From Hemileia vastatrix (lineage: Eukaryota > Basidiomycota > Pucciniomycetes > Pucciniales > Zaghouaniaceae), in assembly GCA_030280995.1 (NCBI GenBank), contig JASXTE010000002.1, positions 16,207,183-16,271,182 on the forward strand: a stretch of DNA of 64,000 nucleotides, in the 5' to 3' direction. Both the position numbers and the translations under genes were made by a program. The notes beneath the pieces are model-generated. The model was not told the DNA's origin, did not search any database, and saw only the letters and a list, made by a program, of their open reading frames with translations. Numbering within the stretch: position 1 is the first letter of the stretch; each line of letters starts with the position of its first letter. Below are positions 13,178-22,680 of this stretch, piece after piece.

Positions 13178-13427
13178 CACTACACAATATAGGGGGTGGG
13201 CTTGCTAGCAAGTCCTCAACCTGAACTCAGATGGAACTCAGACTGAACTCATACTGAACCCATACTGAACTATACTTGAAAACTCACCTAAAACTGCTCT
13301 GCTGAGTGGTGTTCATCCCTGATTGTATGGCTCCTTTATCAATAGCTCAATGTGTGTTCAATCTGTGGTGAGTTTGGGTCCAAGGTTGCGGACTTGCTAG
13401 AAAGTCCGCCCCCCATATTGTGTGGTG
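13178..13427. mobile_element. CACTA-like MITE with palindromic termini
   Basis: A 250-bp element. Its left end reads CACTACACAATATAGGGGG and its right end is the inverse (CCCCCCATATTGTGTGGTG). Just inside each end is the near-palindrome GGACTTGCTAGCAAGTCC or a variant of it. Subterminal repeats of GAACTCAGACT follow. The flanks are TGT and TAT, a possible 3-bp duplication with one mismatch. Both ends and the subterminal repeats match the 4.6-kb element at 45683-50306, so this is probably its internally deleted relative. Confidence 0.75.
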
Positions 13428-13442
13428 TATCTCTTCTCTTTA

Positions 13443-13623
13443 CACTACAGCACATGTTTGTTTTACCACAAGTTTCAAAAGTTGTGCAAAAGTTATGAAA
13501 CAATTTTTTTTGCACTTAATACATACTTAAGAGCTAAAAGTTCTCAAAATAATTGTGATGAAAATTTTGCGTAATTGTTGTGCCATTATTGTGTCCCAAA
13601 CAAAACAAACACTTATTGTAGTG
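13443..13623. mobile_element. CACTA-type MITE
   Basis: It starts CACTACAG and ends TTGTAGTG, with longer inverted similarity (TGTTTGTTTT on the left, AAAACAAACA on the right). It is flanked by TTA at 13440-13442 and 13624-13626. A CACTA terminus with a 3-bp duplication is the CACTA/EnSpm signature. It is 181 bp long and non-coding, and inserted directly against the outer end of the Tc1/mariner terminal repeat. Confidence 0.65.
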
Positions 13624-13626
13624 TTA

Positions 13627-13730
13627 CAGCTAGACACAAAAAGCTTTGTGGGAAATGCAAAAAATTTCACAACTTTTTGTATTTTAATCTGCTTCTTTTG
13701 ATTCATTCCACCTGCATGCAAATGTCCAGA
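13627..13730 (+). repeat. Left terminal inverted repeat of the Tc1/mariner element
   Basis: Shares segments such as ATGCAAAAAATTTCACAACT and ATTCCACCTGCA with the inverse of 23053-23156. TA precedes it at 13625-13626. Confidence 0.8.
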
Positions 13731-14359
13731 TTTGGATTGCTAGCAGCCATCACCTGAATTGCAACCCTTATAGTTTTATAAGTTGGTTGTGAGAAGATTA
13801 TGTGCATCCAAATTTCAGCTAAAAAAAAATTATGGATGCTTTACAACATTTCAATACTTCCAGATTGGAGAATACAATTTTTTCTTTTATTTTTCTAATC
13901 CTCAATTTTTACCCAACACTTATTTTATTGAAATTCTTTCTTTTAAGATTCTCTATTTTTTTCTCTTATTTATAATATCTTAATTCACTTTCATCTCAAT
14001 CCTCTGAAATGTTACTATTATTTAGGTATTGTTTTTTTGCCTTTTTTGGCTTGATTCTAACAACTCAATTCACAGCTACAATGTTCAACAATTGAGTATT
14101 CATCACAGTCTCATCTCCTCTGATTTCAAATAGACAAGATGATGAATATTTTGGTGAATCTAATGATGAATCAAACCAGCCATCTCAAGATACCTTCTTG
14201 TATTCTTCCAAAATTCAAATCAGTATTAAAGTTTATACATAATATGTTTATTTTATCCCTTGAAATGAGAATAGTTCTGGCCTATGTCATAGAAAATCTA
14301 CTGGTGTGAGGTCAAAACACTACAAAAAGTTGGTCTCAGAGCCTGAAAATCTTTTGTTC
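13731..14359. other. Unassigned stretch inside the Tc1/mariner element
   Basis: AT-rich, with short open stretches that I cannot assign. A segment near 14100-14220 could be an upstream exon of the gene starting about 14360, but no clear splice pair links them. Confidence 0.3.
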
Positions 14360-15497
14360 ACTTGAGATTTTGCAAAAAAAAAATTTAACCTTCTTCAAAG
14401 AGCAAACAATATTAGCTATTAATACACGTGAGGAGGATTTGTCGTCAAATCATTTTAATGACCAAGTTTCTTTAAACACATTATTGTGGGCTGCTATCAT
14501 AACAAATGGGGGTGTTTTTGCAGCTAGAAAAAATACCCAATTAGGAATTGAGAAATATTTCAAAGGTTTCTAAATATTTCAGCAACATTACCTAAAGATT
14601 GAAGGATCATTTGTTGTGTTGAGCAGAGTAACCCCAAATGGGCAGTTCAAGTGAGTTTTTTTATTTAAAATTGATTATAATTCTTATATCTTTTTGTTTT
14701 ATTAATTTTAAGACACTAAAAGTATCTCAATGATTGAGAATTCAAAACTCAGCAAATGGTAACCAAAATTTGAATGTTGGAGAAAACACATTAGGGCCCA
14801 AAAACACTGCCAATCATTCTGAGATTTTTGTTTAATTCAAGAGAACCATCCTCCATGTGAGGACTTAACTTGCCAACCAGAAATTTTCTGCTGTATTAAT
14901 CCTGAAAATGCACAGGAGTATTTCATCATCACACCTGCACTTGCTGAAATTCACGCAAGGGCTGTAGTAAGTGTTTTGTATTTGTGTGTCTAGTTTTTTT
15001 GTTAATAGTTTTGGTATAGCATTCAAATCCGACTCAAGTAACACATTTGATCCCCCAAATATGCCTCAATTCACCTTCCATTTTCAAGCCAATGTTATAA
15101 TCAAAAATCAGGGAAATGATCTTTCAGTCTCTTCGATTCTACAGGCTCTAAATGCCTTTTCAAATATTCTAAGCATGACTGCAAACACTTTGAACCAAAG
15201 ACAAATGCATTCTTCAATTATTAAATTGCAGCCTTCAATTGCCCTATCTGTAATAGATCCAACAGAACTTGATTCAAAATGGTTGATTCTTGTCAATATG
15301 CAAAAGTTGATCCTAATGATGGTGATTTTCACGATGGGCTGAAGAGTTTGAAGTTGTGGCATTGGACCTTTTTCAGGAATTTTAATGGGGCTGAGTTACA
15401 AGAAGTAGGTGTACCTATTTCATATGCTTGGACATTGGTTTGTTATGCAAAATCCAATCCCGCATTCCTCCAACTTCAAGGGTTACAAAGTAGTTAA
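14360..15497 (+). pseudogene. Unknown second gene of the Tc1/mariner element, decayed and probably spliced
   Basis: I do not recognise this protein. Open blocks in order: an exon-like stretch around 14370-14573 (NTLLWAAIITNGGVFAARKN); a cysteine-containing block at 14830-14960 (PPCEDLTCQPEIFCC) that runs into GTAAGT at about 14967; then, after a TATAG acceptor near 15020, FQANVIIKNQGNDLSVSSIL and a C-terminal block at 15279-15497 ending in a stop. A frameshift near 15280 joins the last two parts. It converges on the transposase gene. A second gene is not standard for Tc1/mariner, so it may be a captured host gene or a family-specific helper. Confidence 0.4.
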
Positions 15498-15966
15498 ACA
15501 TATCAATTATATTTAGAATATGATAACAACTCAAAAAAAATTTACTTCACTATTGGAAATATTATAAAATAAGTTAAAAAGTAAAAAAACCCATATAATA
15601 GTTATCAAAATGTAAATAGATAAAAAGTGTTTGAAAAATTATTTTTTGAAGTCAGATAATGTCCTGAAACAATCTCTAAAATGTTTTTTACTTCTTATAT
15701 ATTTAAGGGTAGGGACTTTCAGACAATTAAAGAAGAATCCAGCATTAAAAATGATAACATGACACATGTTTTAATGTCATATCAATGGCAACAAAATCAA
15801 TCAATTTTTTTTACTGAAAGCCAAGAAATGTTTTATTTCTAATGTCACATCAACGGCAACAAATTCAAGCAATTTTTTTCACTGAAAGCAAAAGATTAAT
15901 ATAATGATTCAAATAGCACCCATATTCCTACTGTATGTAACCACTTGCCTGAAATAATTTTTTTCA
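15498..15966. other. Spacer between the two convergent genes of the Tc1/mariner element
   Basis: AT-rich. It contains a near-duplicate pair at about 15775-15830 and 15841-15890 (ATGTCATATCAATGGCAACA and ATGTCACATCAACGGCAACA, both followed by TCACTGAAAG or similar). No gene is seen. Confidence 0.4.
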
Positions 15967-16571
15967 TTAATATTTTGTAAACAACACTTTAACACATCCC
16001 ACAATTATAGCCTCATCTTCAGGGCCGCCTGAGAATTTAGCATACTTCTTCTTCAGTAGGCTAAAATATTTTTATATAGGATTCAAATCAGGAGAGAATG
16101 CTTAAAAATATAATATTCTACACCCTCTATTTTCAACAATTTCTGCTATTCTACCTTTATAGTGGAAAGCAGAATTGTCTCATACCAAAACACCATTAGG
16201 GCCAGGGTATCTGCTCATCATTGGCATCTAAATGACAAGACATACAAATACATGAGAAGCAAGTTCACGTAAAAAAATTAACAAATCAAACCCACCAATA
16301 TTTTTTCTAAATAAACCTCAAAGTGCATTCTTGTTACAGTTTCTTCTTGAACCATGCTTGCAACAAATCCAGTAAGTGAGACTTCTGGGATTAAATTAAA
16401 TTGGCGAGCTGATCAAACATAAGGTATGCGTTTGGTGTAGTGCCCTTCAATGCCCACCCTTGAATACGAGTGACACTGTCAAGAGATATGCCACATTCAT
16501 CTGATAACCAAGGTGAATGTAAGCAATAAACAAGATAAAAAAAGCTTAAACTTAAAATACACACCAGTAAA

Positions 16572-16941
16572 TGTCAAGTTAATTTATTCTTATCGCCAAT
16601 CATATTTTCTTATTATTAATATAATAGCAAATAATCTTCAATTATTCCGTTTTAATTAATTTTAATTTATCAGTTATTTTATCTACATTATTTCAATTCT
16701 TCTCTTTTCTTAACGATTTATTACTATCTATATTCATATTCTCAATCTTCATTCTTTCTCCATCTACACTGAACGGTTCACTATAAAGGATGCTTGCGTT
16801 TGTACTCTTTGCAGCATCCAATTATCAATATCTTATAACTATATTTCTTTTCAGTCAGTTCTCAGTCCATTGTCCAGTCCAGTCCTCTTCATTGTCCAAT
16901 TTACTCAGTGTCCAGTCCAGTCCTATTATTTAAAACTAACA
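16572..16941 (+). repeat. About 370-bp insertion in the transposase, possible solo LTR
   Basis: It interrupts the transposase reading between FLVFTVKT and the DECGIS block. In plus orientation it starts TGTCAAG and ends AACTAACA, contains TATAAAGG at about 16792, and has a tandem CCAGTCCAGTCC-type repeat at 16850-16925. I find no clear target duplication, so the boundaries and class are tentative. A long degenerate intron is the alternative. Confidence 0.4.
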
Positions 16942-17112
16942 TTATTATTATTCTTAAGTCTTTACAGTAAAAACTAAAAATGAAGGCTCAAGTAATCCAA
17001 CAATAGCAAAATATTTCGCTCTAAGATATGGGTTTTGGACTGGATTAACATGCTGCAATTTTTTCTCGCTCATATTTAGGTGATCAACCAATTCTCTCCC
17101 AATAGTTGATTT

Positions 17113-17682
17113 TGATAACAATGATAATAAAAGATTAGTGGACTTAGTGGACAGAGGGAGGATGGACACGAGAAGAGGTTGGACAAGGACAGAGAAAAAT
17201 CTACCTGATAACAATGATAATAAAAGATTAGTGGACTTAGTGGACAGAGGGAGGATGGACACGAGAAGAGGTTGGACAAGGACAGAGAAACTAGGGACAA
17301 AAGTAAAGATAAGTAAAGTGGACGAATAATAATAATAAATAAGGGAGAAAGAAATGGATGCATTGCTGAGGAAGAGCACACATACAATCTACCTGATAAC
17401 AATGATAATAAAAGATTAGTGGACTTAGTGGACAGAGGGAGGATGGACACGAGAAGAGGTTGGACAAGGACAGAGAAACTAGGGACAAAAGTAAAGATAA
17501 GTAAAGTGGACGAATAATAATAATAAATAAGGGAGAAAGAAATGGATGTGGAAAGAGAAACAACACCGCATCCATTTATAGAATGCTTGTAATATCGATA
17601 TGTATTTAGACTAGAGTAGAATTATAAACTAACATATAATATAGTCGTTAAATATTATTATAGTAAGCGATGATATTTAACA
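17113..17682 (-). repeat. 3' LTR of the copia element (left)
   Basis: On the element's strand it reads TGTTAAATATC...TTGTTATCA. It contains three tandem direct repeats starting TGATAACAATGATAATAAAA at 17113, 17206 and 17394. The spacing is 93 and 188 bp, the longer unit carrying an extra segment with a CGAATAATAATAATAAATAA tail. Such internal duplication may multiply promoter or terminator elements. Confidence 0.95.
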
Positions 17683-17689
17683 CCCTCCC
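17683..17689 (-). other. Polypurine tract of the copia element
   Basis: GGGAGGG on the element's strand, directly next to the 3' LTR. This is the standard plus-strand DNA primer position. Confidence 0.85.
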
Positions 17690-17693
17690 GTGC

Positions 17694-20600
17694 TCAAGAC
17701 AGCAATGGATGAAGATTAAGTTTATCTACAAATTCATTATGTTTAATGCGAGAAAGTGATTTAGTTAAGATATCAGCACACATATCATTGGTCGAGACAT
17801 AATCTATATCTAATTCTTTATTGTTAACAAGTTCACGCAACCAACACACTCGGGTATTGATATGTCTAGTTCGATGTTGATAGAGTGGGTTGAGAGCAAG
17901 TTTGATGGCGCCTTGATTGTCACCAATTAATTTGACTTCAGACAGTCGAATCGAGAAGTCATTAAAGAGTTCTTTCATCCAAAGTAAGTCTTGCCCACAT
18001 TCAGTCATTGAGTAATATTCAGATTCAGAGACAGATAATGAAACGGATTGTTGTTTGCTGGAACGCCAACTGAGTAATCCTAAGTGAAAAACTAAGGTTC
18101 CAGATGTAGATTTTGAGTCTTCTGACTTATTGTAATCAGAGTCGGCATAGCCTGTAAGAACACCCAATTGAGAGTTAGTGACATTGCCCAAGGTAAGACC
18201 ATAATTCTTGGTTAACTGAAGATAACGTAAAATATGGAAAAAAGATGTTATTTGTTGATCGGTGGGTTCATTGAGGTATTGAGCAAGAGCACTAGCTGCA
18301 AATGCTAGGTCGGGCCGAGTACAGAGAACTAGGTAGTTAAGCAGACCAATAGCCCTTCTGTAATTGAAAAGACTGGTTAGTTTAGTTGTTGAGCATTTGG
18401 TGAAATGAAGATTCGGAACAAGAGGGGTGGTAACAGTTCGACAGGATTCATGATTAAATTCTTTTAATATATTTTTGATGTATAATTGTTGAGAAAGTGT
18501 GATAGTTCGGTTTGATCTGTTTCTGGTGACCTTCATTCCAAGTACCCGTTTAAGTTCTCCTTGATCATCCATGTCAAAAACTTGAGATATTTTGTTTTTG
18601 AAGTCGTTGACTGCTGGACCACCAATAATAAGATCATCGACATGTATGAAGACATAACAGGGGTTCGCAAGATCTTGATTGAGAAACAGACAAGGATCAG
18701 CTTTGCTGGCCTTAAAACCAATGTCGGAGAAGAATGTAGCTAATTTATTATACCAACAACGAGGACTTTGTTTCAATCCGTATAAGGATTTTTTGAGGTG
18801 AAGACAATAATCTTTATTTTTGGGTGAATAGCCATTTGGAAATCGAAGATAGAGATCCTCGTCCGGTTCCCCATGTAAGAACGCTGATTTAACATCCATT
18901 TGATGAATTTCCCAGTCCTTGTAAGCAGCAATACTGAGTAAGAACCGAAGAGTTGCAAGTCTACCGGTGGGGGCATAAGTTTCATTATACTCTATACCCT
19001 CAATCTGAGAAAAGCCTTGCACACAAAGTCTTGCTTTATATTTGACGATATTCCCATCAGAATCCGTCTTTTTCTTGAAGGTCCAAATAGTGCCTAAAAG
19101 ATGATTATTAGCTGGAAGTGGAGACTCTTCCCATACCTTATGTTTGGATATGCTTGAGAGTTCAGCATTAATGGCTTTAAGCCATTCATCGCTTTCAGGT
19201 GAGTTTAGCGCTTGATAGTAATTTTGGGGAGTGTCGAATTGAGTGATGGCTAGGCAAGTCATATTGGCTCTTCTTTTGTTTGATAATATGTTGGAGGTGT
19301 CAATATCAGAGGAAATTTCTTTAGACGGTCGAAGATTTTTGTCGATATAAGTGTAATGTTTGGATACCGGTGGTTCAGATGTTGCCATGTCAGGTGGTGA
19401 TGAATTGAATTCAGGTTCATTTGACATAGCTTCGATTACGGGGTCTTCAAAAGTGACTGATTTGGAAGTATTAGAAGGTGTAAAGTTGGGGCAGATGTCT
19501 TCTAGATCAGGAAATTGAAGTGTCTCTGCTGATTTTCCATTAGAGATTTTGCGTGATAGGTTAAAGGTATTGAGAAATTTGACATCATGAGTTATAATAA
19601 TTTTATCTTCAGGAATAGAGTATATTCGATAGTTAACATGTCCATCACAATAGCCAAGAAATATACCTTCTTCTCCACTCCTCTCAAATTTTCCGTTTCG
19701 TTTTGATTTTTGCAAGTGGTAGACGACATCTGAACCAAAAGGATGAAGATTGGTGGGTTCTTTGGAGTTTTTATGCCAGAGAACCCATGGAGATTTATTT
19801 GATTCGAGTGATGATGAAGGAAGGATATTAAGAAGGTATGTAGCCGTGTTAACGGCTTCAGCCCACCAGGTGGAATCAAGACCCGATTCAATCAATAGGC
19901 ATTTGGCTTTCTCTACAATGGAGCGGTTACCCCTCTCAGCTATTGGATTCTGTTGTGGAGAATAGGGAGCAGTGCGTAAATGAATAATACCTTTATTTTT
20001 AAGATGATCTCGCATGGAATAATTAGTGAATTCGCCACCATTATCAGAGACAATATTCTTGATTTTTCGGTCAAGTTGATTTTCGACTAATGTTTCGTAT
20101 TCTTTATAATGATGGAACGTCTCAGATTTGAGTTCAAGAAAGTAGACATGTCGATAACGTGAATGACCATCCACAATTTGAAGAAAATATGATTTGCCAC
20201 CACTGGATTCTGGAGTAATTGGTCCACAGAGGTCCATATGAATAACGTCGAGAGGTGATTCGGGTGTCGGAAAAGTTCCAGAATAGGGTAAAGTATGTGC
20301 TTTAGCTAATGCACAAGTTTTACAAGTAAATTTAGAGAAATTCAAACCTGGGAATAATTTCTCCATGGTTTGATTACTAGGGTGCCCGTAATTATGATGT
20401 AGTAACATTAGTTTTTGTTCGTGATTGTTAACTGGAGTTGATAGGTTGTAGATAGGATGGATTGATAAGGGAAAAGTTAAAATTCGTCCATTTGAATTGC
20501 AATTTATATATGAGGAGTCATCGAGTTTTATTTTGAATTGTCCAGATTCATTAATAAGACTCCGTCCGTCCGATAAAATATCGATGGCTGAGATAAGATT

Positions 20601-21680
20601 AGCTTTAACTGAGGGAATATAAAGAGAATCTTCAATTACAAAGTTATGACCTGCAGAGAGAAATGAAACTGTGCCTTGTCCAAGGGCAATAATTTCATCT
20701 CCATTGGCCATTGTTAAGGTGATATTGGAAGATTGATAAGATTTGAAGTACTTTAAGTCATTAAATATAGTAAACGAAGCGCCACTGTCCAGGATGGCAT
20801 GGTCGTTAGGTAAATTGGATATAATTGATAAAACTTTGTGAGTGGTGTCCTTGTCTTTATTTTCCCTCTCTTTCTTTCTTTTTAAAAATTCATCTCGTTT
20901 CTCAGGATGTAACTGGAAACAAGAAGATTCAGGATGAGGAGCTAGAGGGTTATGTTTTCCTTTTGAGCAAAACGTTTTGGCTTTCGCGTCCATAGTTAAA
21001 GCTGTCCCGGATGAATTATTGAGAGCCTTTCTCCTGGTGATCTCTGCTTCTATGTCGGAAAATATATTTTCAATGGTAGGTCGCTGATTAGTTATATCGT
21101 ATTTACTTAGGATAATAGTAGCGGCGGTTTGGTAGGATTCAGGAAGTAAATTTAATACATAATTTCCCATAATATACGATAAAATGTTTTCTTTAAATAA
21201 ATCAGGAGCTACTTCTCTGAGTAATTTCATAGTACTTCTGAATTCGTTAATGGCTCCTAACAGATTGCTTTCCGTGAATTTAATTTTGAAAAGTTGATTG
21301 ACGACATAGGAACAATTCTGAGTGGATTTAGATGCGTAATGATCCTTAATACGAGACCATAGTTCAGCCGGCTCTACTAGATCATCGTCAAGGACAAATT
21401 TGTCTTGATTAGGTCGATCCAAGAACATTTTAATTATTGTATTTGTTTGTCTTTGTCGCAACTTGAAAATACTTAGGAGCTCAGGATTGGTAGGTATTGA
21501 TATGTCTTTAATAAGAAACTGATCCAAATTTCGTACAGTAAGAGCATATTTGATATCGGTTTTCCAAGTACTGTAATTTTTGTCGTTTAACTTTTCAATG
21601 CCTTTTATTTCAGAATAAGTAGCAGAGTCTTGTAAATAAGAGAAGTCAGGAGAAGTAGTGGGGGTCGACGATTCAGGCAT
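17694..21680 (-). CDS. Ty1/copia Gag-Pol polyprotein, 1328 aa, uninterrupted
   Basis: A single reading frame encodes every activity needed for retrotransposition in cytoplasmic particles. Domains with approximate residues: Gag 1-260 (LNDKNYSTWKTDIKYALT); an unusual zinc-knuckle-like Cys/His block (CSKGKHNP...SCFQLHP) about 240-260; aspartic protease with LDSGAS about 297; pre-integrase HHCC zinc site (HHNYGHP...CKTCALAK) about 428-460; integrase core with Asp 481 (HMDLCGP), Asp 546 (VSDNGGE) and Glu 580 (NPIAERG), DD35E spacing; RT from about 830 to 1080 with FIHVDDLII about 1015; RNase H from 1178 (TGYADSD) to ADILTKS about 1302. The ATG at 21680 is the first in frame after the primer site. 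The RT box is HVDD rather than the more usual YVDD. Length is normal for copia. Confidence 0.95.
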   Translation of the reverse strand: MPESSTPTTSPDFSYLQDSATYSEIKGIEKLNDKNYSTWKTDIKYALTVRNLDQFLIKDISIPTNPELLSIFKLRQRQTNTIIKMFLDRPNQDKFVLDDDLVEPAELWSRIKDHYASKSTQNCSYVVNQLFKIKFTESNLLGAINEFRSTMKLLREVAPDLFKENILSYIMGNYVLNLLPESYQTAATIILSKYDITNQRPTIENIFSDIEAEITRRKALNNSSGTALTMDAKAKTFCSKGKHNPLAPHPESSCFQLHPEKRDEFLKRKKERENKDKDTTHKVLSIISNLPNDHAILDSGASFTIFNDLKYFKSYQSSNITLTMANGDEIIALGQGTVSFLSAGHNFVIEDSLYIPSVKANLISAIDILSDGRSLINESGQFKIKLDDSSYINCNSNGRILTFPLSIHPIYNLSTPVNNHEQKLMLLHHNYGHPSNQTMEKLFPGLNFSKFTCKTCALAKAHTLPYSGTFPTPESPLDVIHMDLCGPITPESSGGKSYFLQIVDGHSRYRHVYFLELKSETFHHYKEYETLVENQLDRKIKNIVSDNGGEFTNYSMRDHLKNKGIIHLRTAPYSPQQNPIAERGNRSIVEKAKCLLIESGLDSTWWAEAVNTATYLLNILPSSSLESNKSPWVLWHKNSKEPTNLHPFGSDVVYHLQKSKRNGKFERSGEEGIFLGYCDGHVNYRIYSIPEDKIIITHDVKFLNTFNLSRKISNGKSAETLQFPDLEDICPNFTPSNTSKSVTFEDPVIEAMSNEPEFNSSPPDMATSEPPVSKHYTYIDKNLRPSKEISSDIDTSNILSNKRRANMTCLAITQFDTPQNYYQALNSPESDEWLKAINAELSSISKHKVWEESPLPANNHLLGTIWTFKKKTDSDGNIVKYKARLCVQGFSQIEGIEYNETYAPTGRLATLRFLLSIAAYKDWEIHQMDVKSAFLHGEPDEDLYLRFPNGYSPKNKDYCLHLKKSLYGLKQSPRCWYNKLATFFSDIGFKASKADPCLFLNQDLANPCYVFIHVDDLIIGGPAVNDFKNKISQVFDMDDQGELKRVLGMKVTRNRSNRTITLSQQLYIKNILKEFNHESCRTVTTPLVPNLHFTKCSTTKLTSLFNYRRAIGLLNYLVLCTRPDLAFAASALAQYLNEPTDQQITSFFHILRYLQLTKNYGLTLGNVTNSQLGVLTGYADSDYNKSEDSKSTSGTLVFHLGLLSWRSSKQQSVSLSVSESEYYSMTECGQDLLWMKELFNDFSIRLSEVKLIGDNQGAIKLALNPLYQHRTRHINTRVCWLRELVNNKELDIDYVSTNDMCADILTKSLSRIKHNEFVDKLNLHPLLS

Positions 21681-21773
21681 ATCGGGTAAAGCAGTGTAGG
21701 TAGAGTTATGATCAGAGGAATCGTTAGTATTGATAGAACTCGGGGTAGCCAGCTTTCCTTAATACAACAGGGG

Positions 21774-21790
21774 CGCTGGGCCCATAACCC
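21774..21790 (-). other. Primer binding site: initiator-Met tRNA anticodon arm
   Basis: The plus strand reads CGCTGGGCCCATAACCC, identical to the conserved anticodon stem-loop of eukaryotic initiator tRNA-Met (anticodon CAT). It directly abuts the 5' LTR. The element should therefore prime minus-strand DNA from a cleaved 5' half of tRNAi-Met, the mechanism known for Drosophila copia. Confidence 0.85.
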
Positions 21791-22360
21791 TGATAACAAT
21801 GATAATAAAAGATTAGTGGACTTAGTGGACAGAGGGAGGATGGACACGAGAAGAGGTTGGACAAGGACAGAGAAAAATCTACCTGATAACAATGATAATA
21901 AAAGATTAGTGGACTTAGTGGACAGAGGGAGGATGGACACGAGAAGAGGTTGGACAAGGACAGAGAAACTAGGGACAAAAGTAAAGATAAGTAAAGTGGA
22001 CGAATAATAATAATAAATAAGGGAGAAAGAAATGGATGCATTGCTGAGGAAGAGCACACATACAATCTACCTGATAACAATGATAATAAAAGATTAGTGG
22101 ACTTAGTGGACAGAGGGAGGATGGACACGAGAAGAGGTTGGACAAGGACAGAGAAACTAGGGACAAAAGTAAAGATAAGTAAAGTGGACGAATAATAATA
22201 ATAAATAAGGGAGAAAGAAATGGATGCGGAAAGAGAAACAACACCGCATCCATTTATAGAATGCTTGTAATATCGATATGTATTTAGACTAGAGTAGAAT
22301 TATAAACTAACATATAATATAGTCGTTAAATATTATTATAGTAAGCGATGATATTTAACA
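21791..22360 (-). repeat. 5' LTR of the copia element (right)
   Basis: 570 bp, colinear with and almost identical to 17113-17682. It contains the same three tandem units, at 21791, 21884 and 22072. Confidence 0.95.
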
Positions 22361-22680
22361 GATTTTGAGCCTCTAATATTATTCTCTTCTAATAATCTGC
22401 ACTGAATTTCTTCTTGATAGATTGAAGGGTCATGCTCTAACATTTCAAGTATGAAATCACGGGCATCTTCATGTAAAGATATAGTGCGACCTTGCTTGTG
22501 ATATGTAGCCGGATCTGTGACAACAGCTTTTGTTGTTCAACACAAATTAAGCCAATTGCGAAGTGAGTTTTTGTGAATATTGGTGGTGTGTTTCTTGTTT
22601 ATCTCAGCAAGCGATTTTCCGTTCAAAGCCTCCATTACAACAGTGAATTTGAACTCTGAGTCATATTTCAAATAAGCCAT

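Larger units (their letters stand above)
17113..22360 (-). mobile_element. Young, structurally complete Ty1/copia retrotransposon
   Basis: Two 570-bp LTRs differ at one base that I could find (T at about 17550, C at about 22230). They are flanked by GATTT on both sides (17108-17112 and 22361-22365). The primer site, polypurine tract (GGGAGGG) and one uninterrupted polyprotein are all present. Base composition is less AT-rich and CpG is kept, unlike the old elements around it. It lies inside a dead Tc1/mariner transposase. Everything needed for autonomous transposition appears to be present, though activity is not shown. Confidence 0.95.
15967..22680 (-). pseudogene. Tc1/mariner-type DDE transposase, decayed and interrupted by a copia element
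   Basis: Translation starts at 22680 (MAYLKYDSEFKFTVVMEALN) with a helix-turn-helix-like N-terminus (ALNGKSLAEINKKH, LRNWLNL). A one-base frameshift lies near 22530. The copia element with its GATTT duplication cuts it at 17113-22360. It continues from 17112 (LVDHLNMSEKKLQHVNP), is interrupted again at 16572-16941, and resumes with the first catalytic Asp (DECGISLDSVTRIQGWA, about 16490). An intron-like gap (GTGGGT...TTTAG) near 16230-16300 is followed by VWDNSAFHYKGR and FSPDLNPIEECF near 16050-16170, which give the second Asp and the final acidic residue. The stop is at 15967. Many stops make it inactive. It would cut and paste at TA. Confidence 0.75.

Noticed and set aside
15108..15362. 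84-codon minus-strand frame
   Set aside because: Antisense to the better supported plus-strand frame in the Tc1/mariner element.
17138..17575. Overlapping frames of 63-141 codons on both strands in the copia LTRs
   Set aside because: They follow the tandem LTR repeats, occur identically in both LTRs and encode repetitive Leu/Ser strings.
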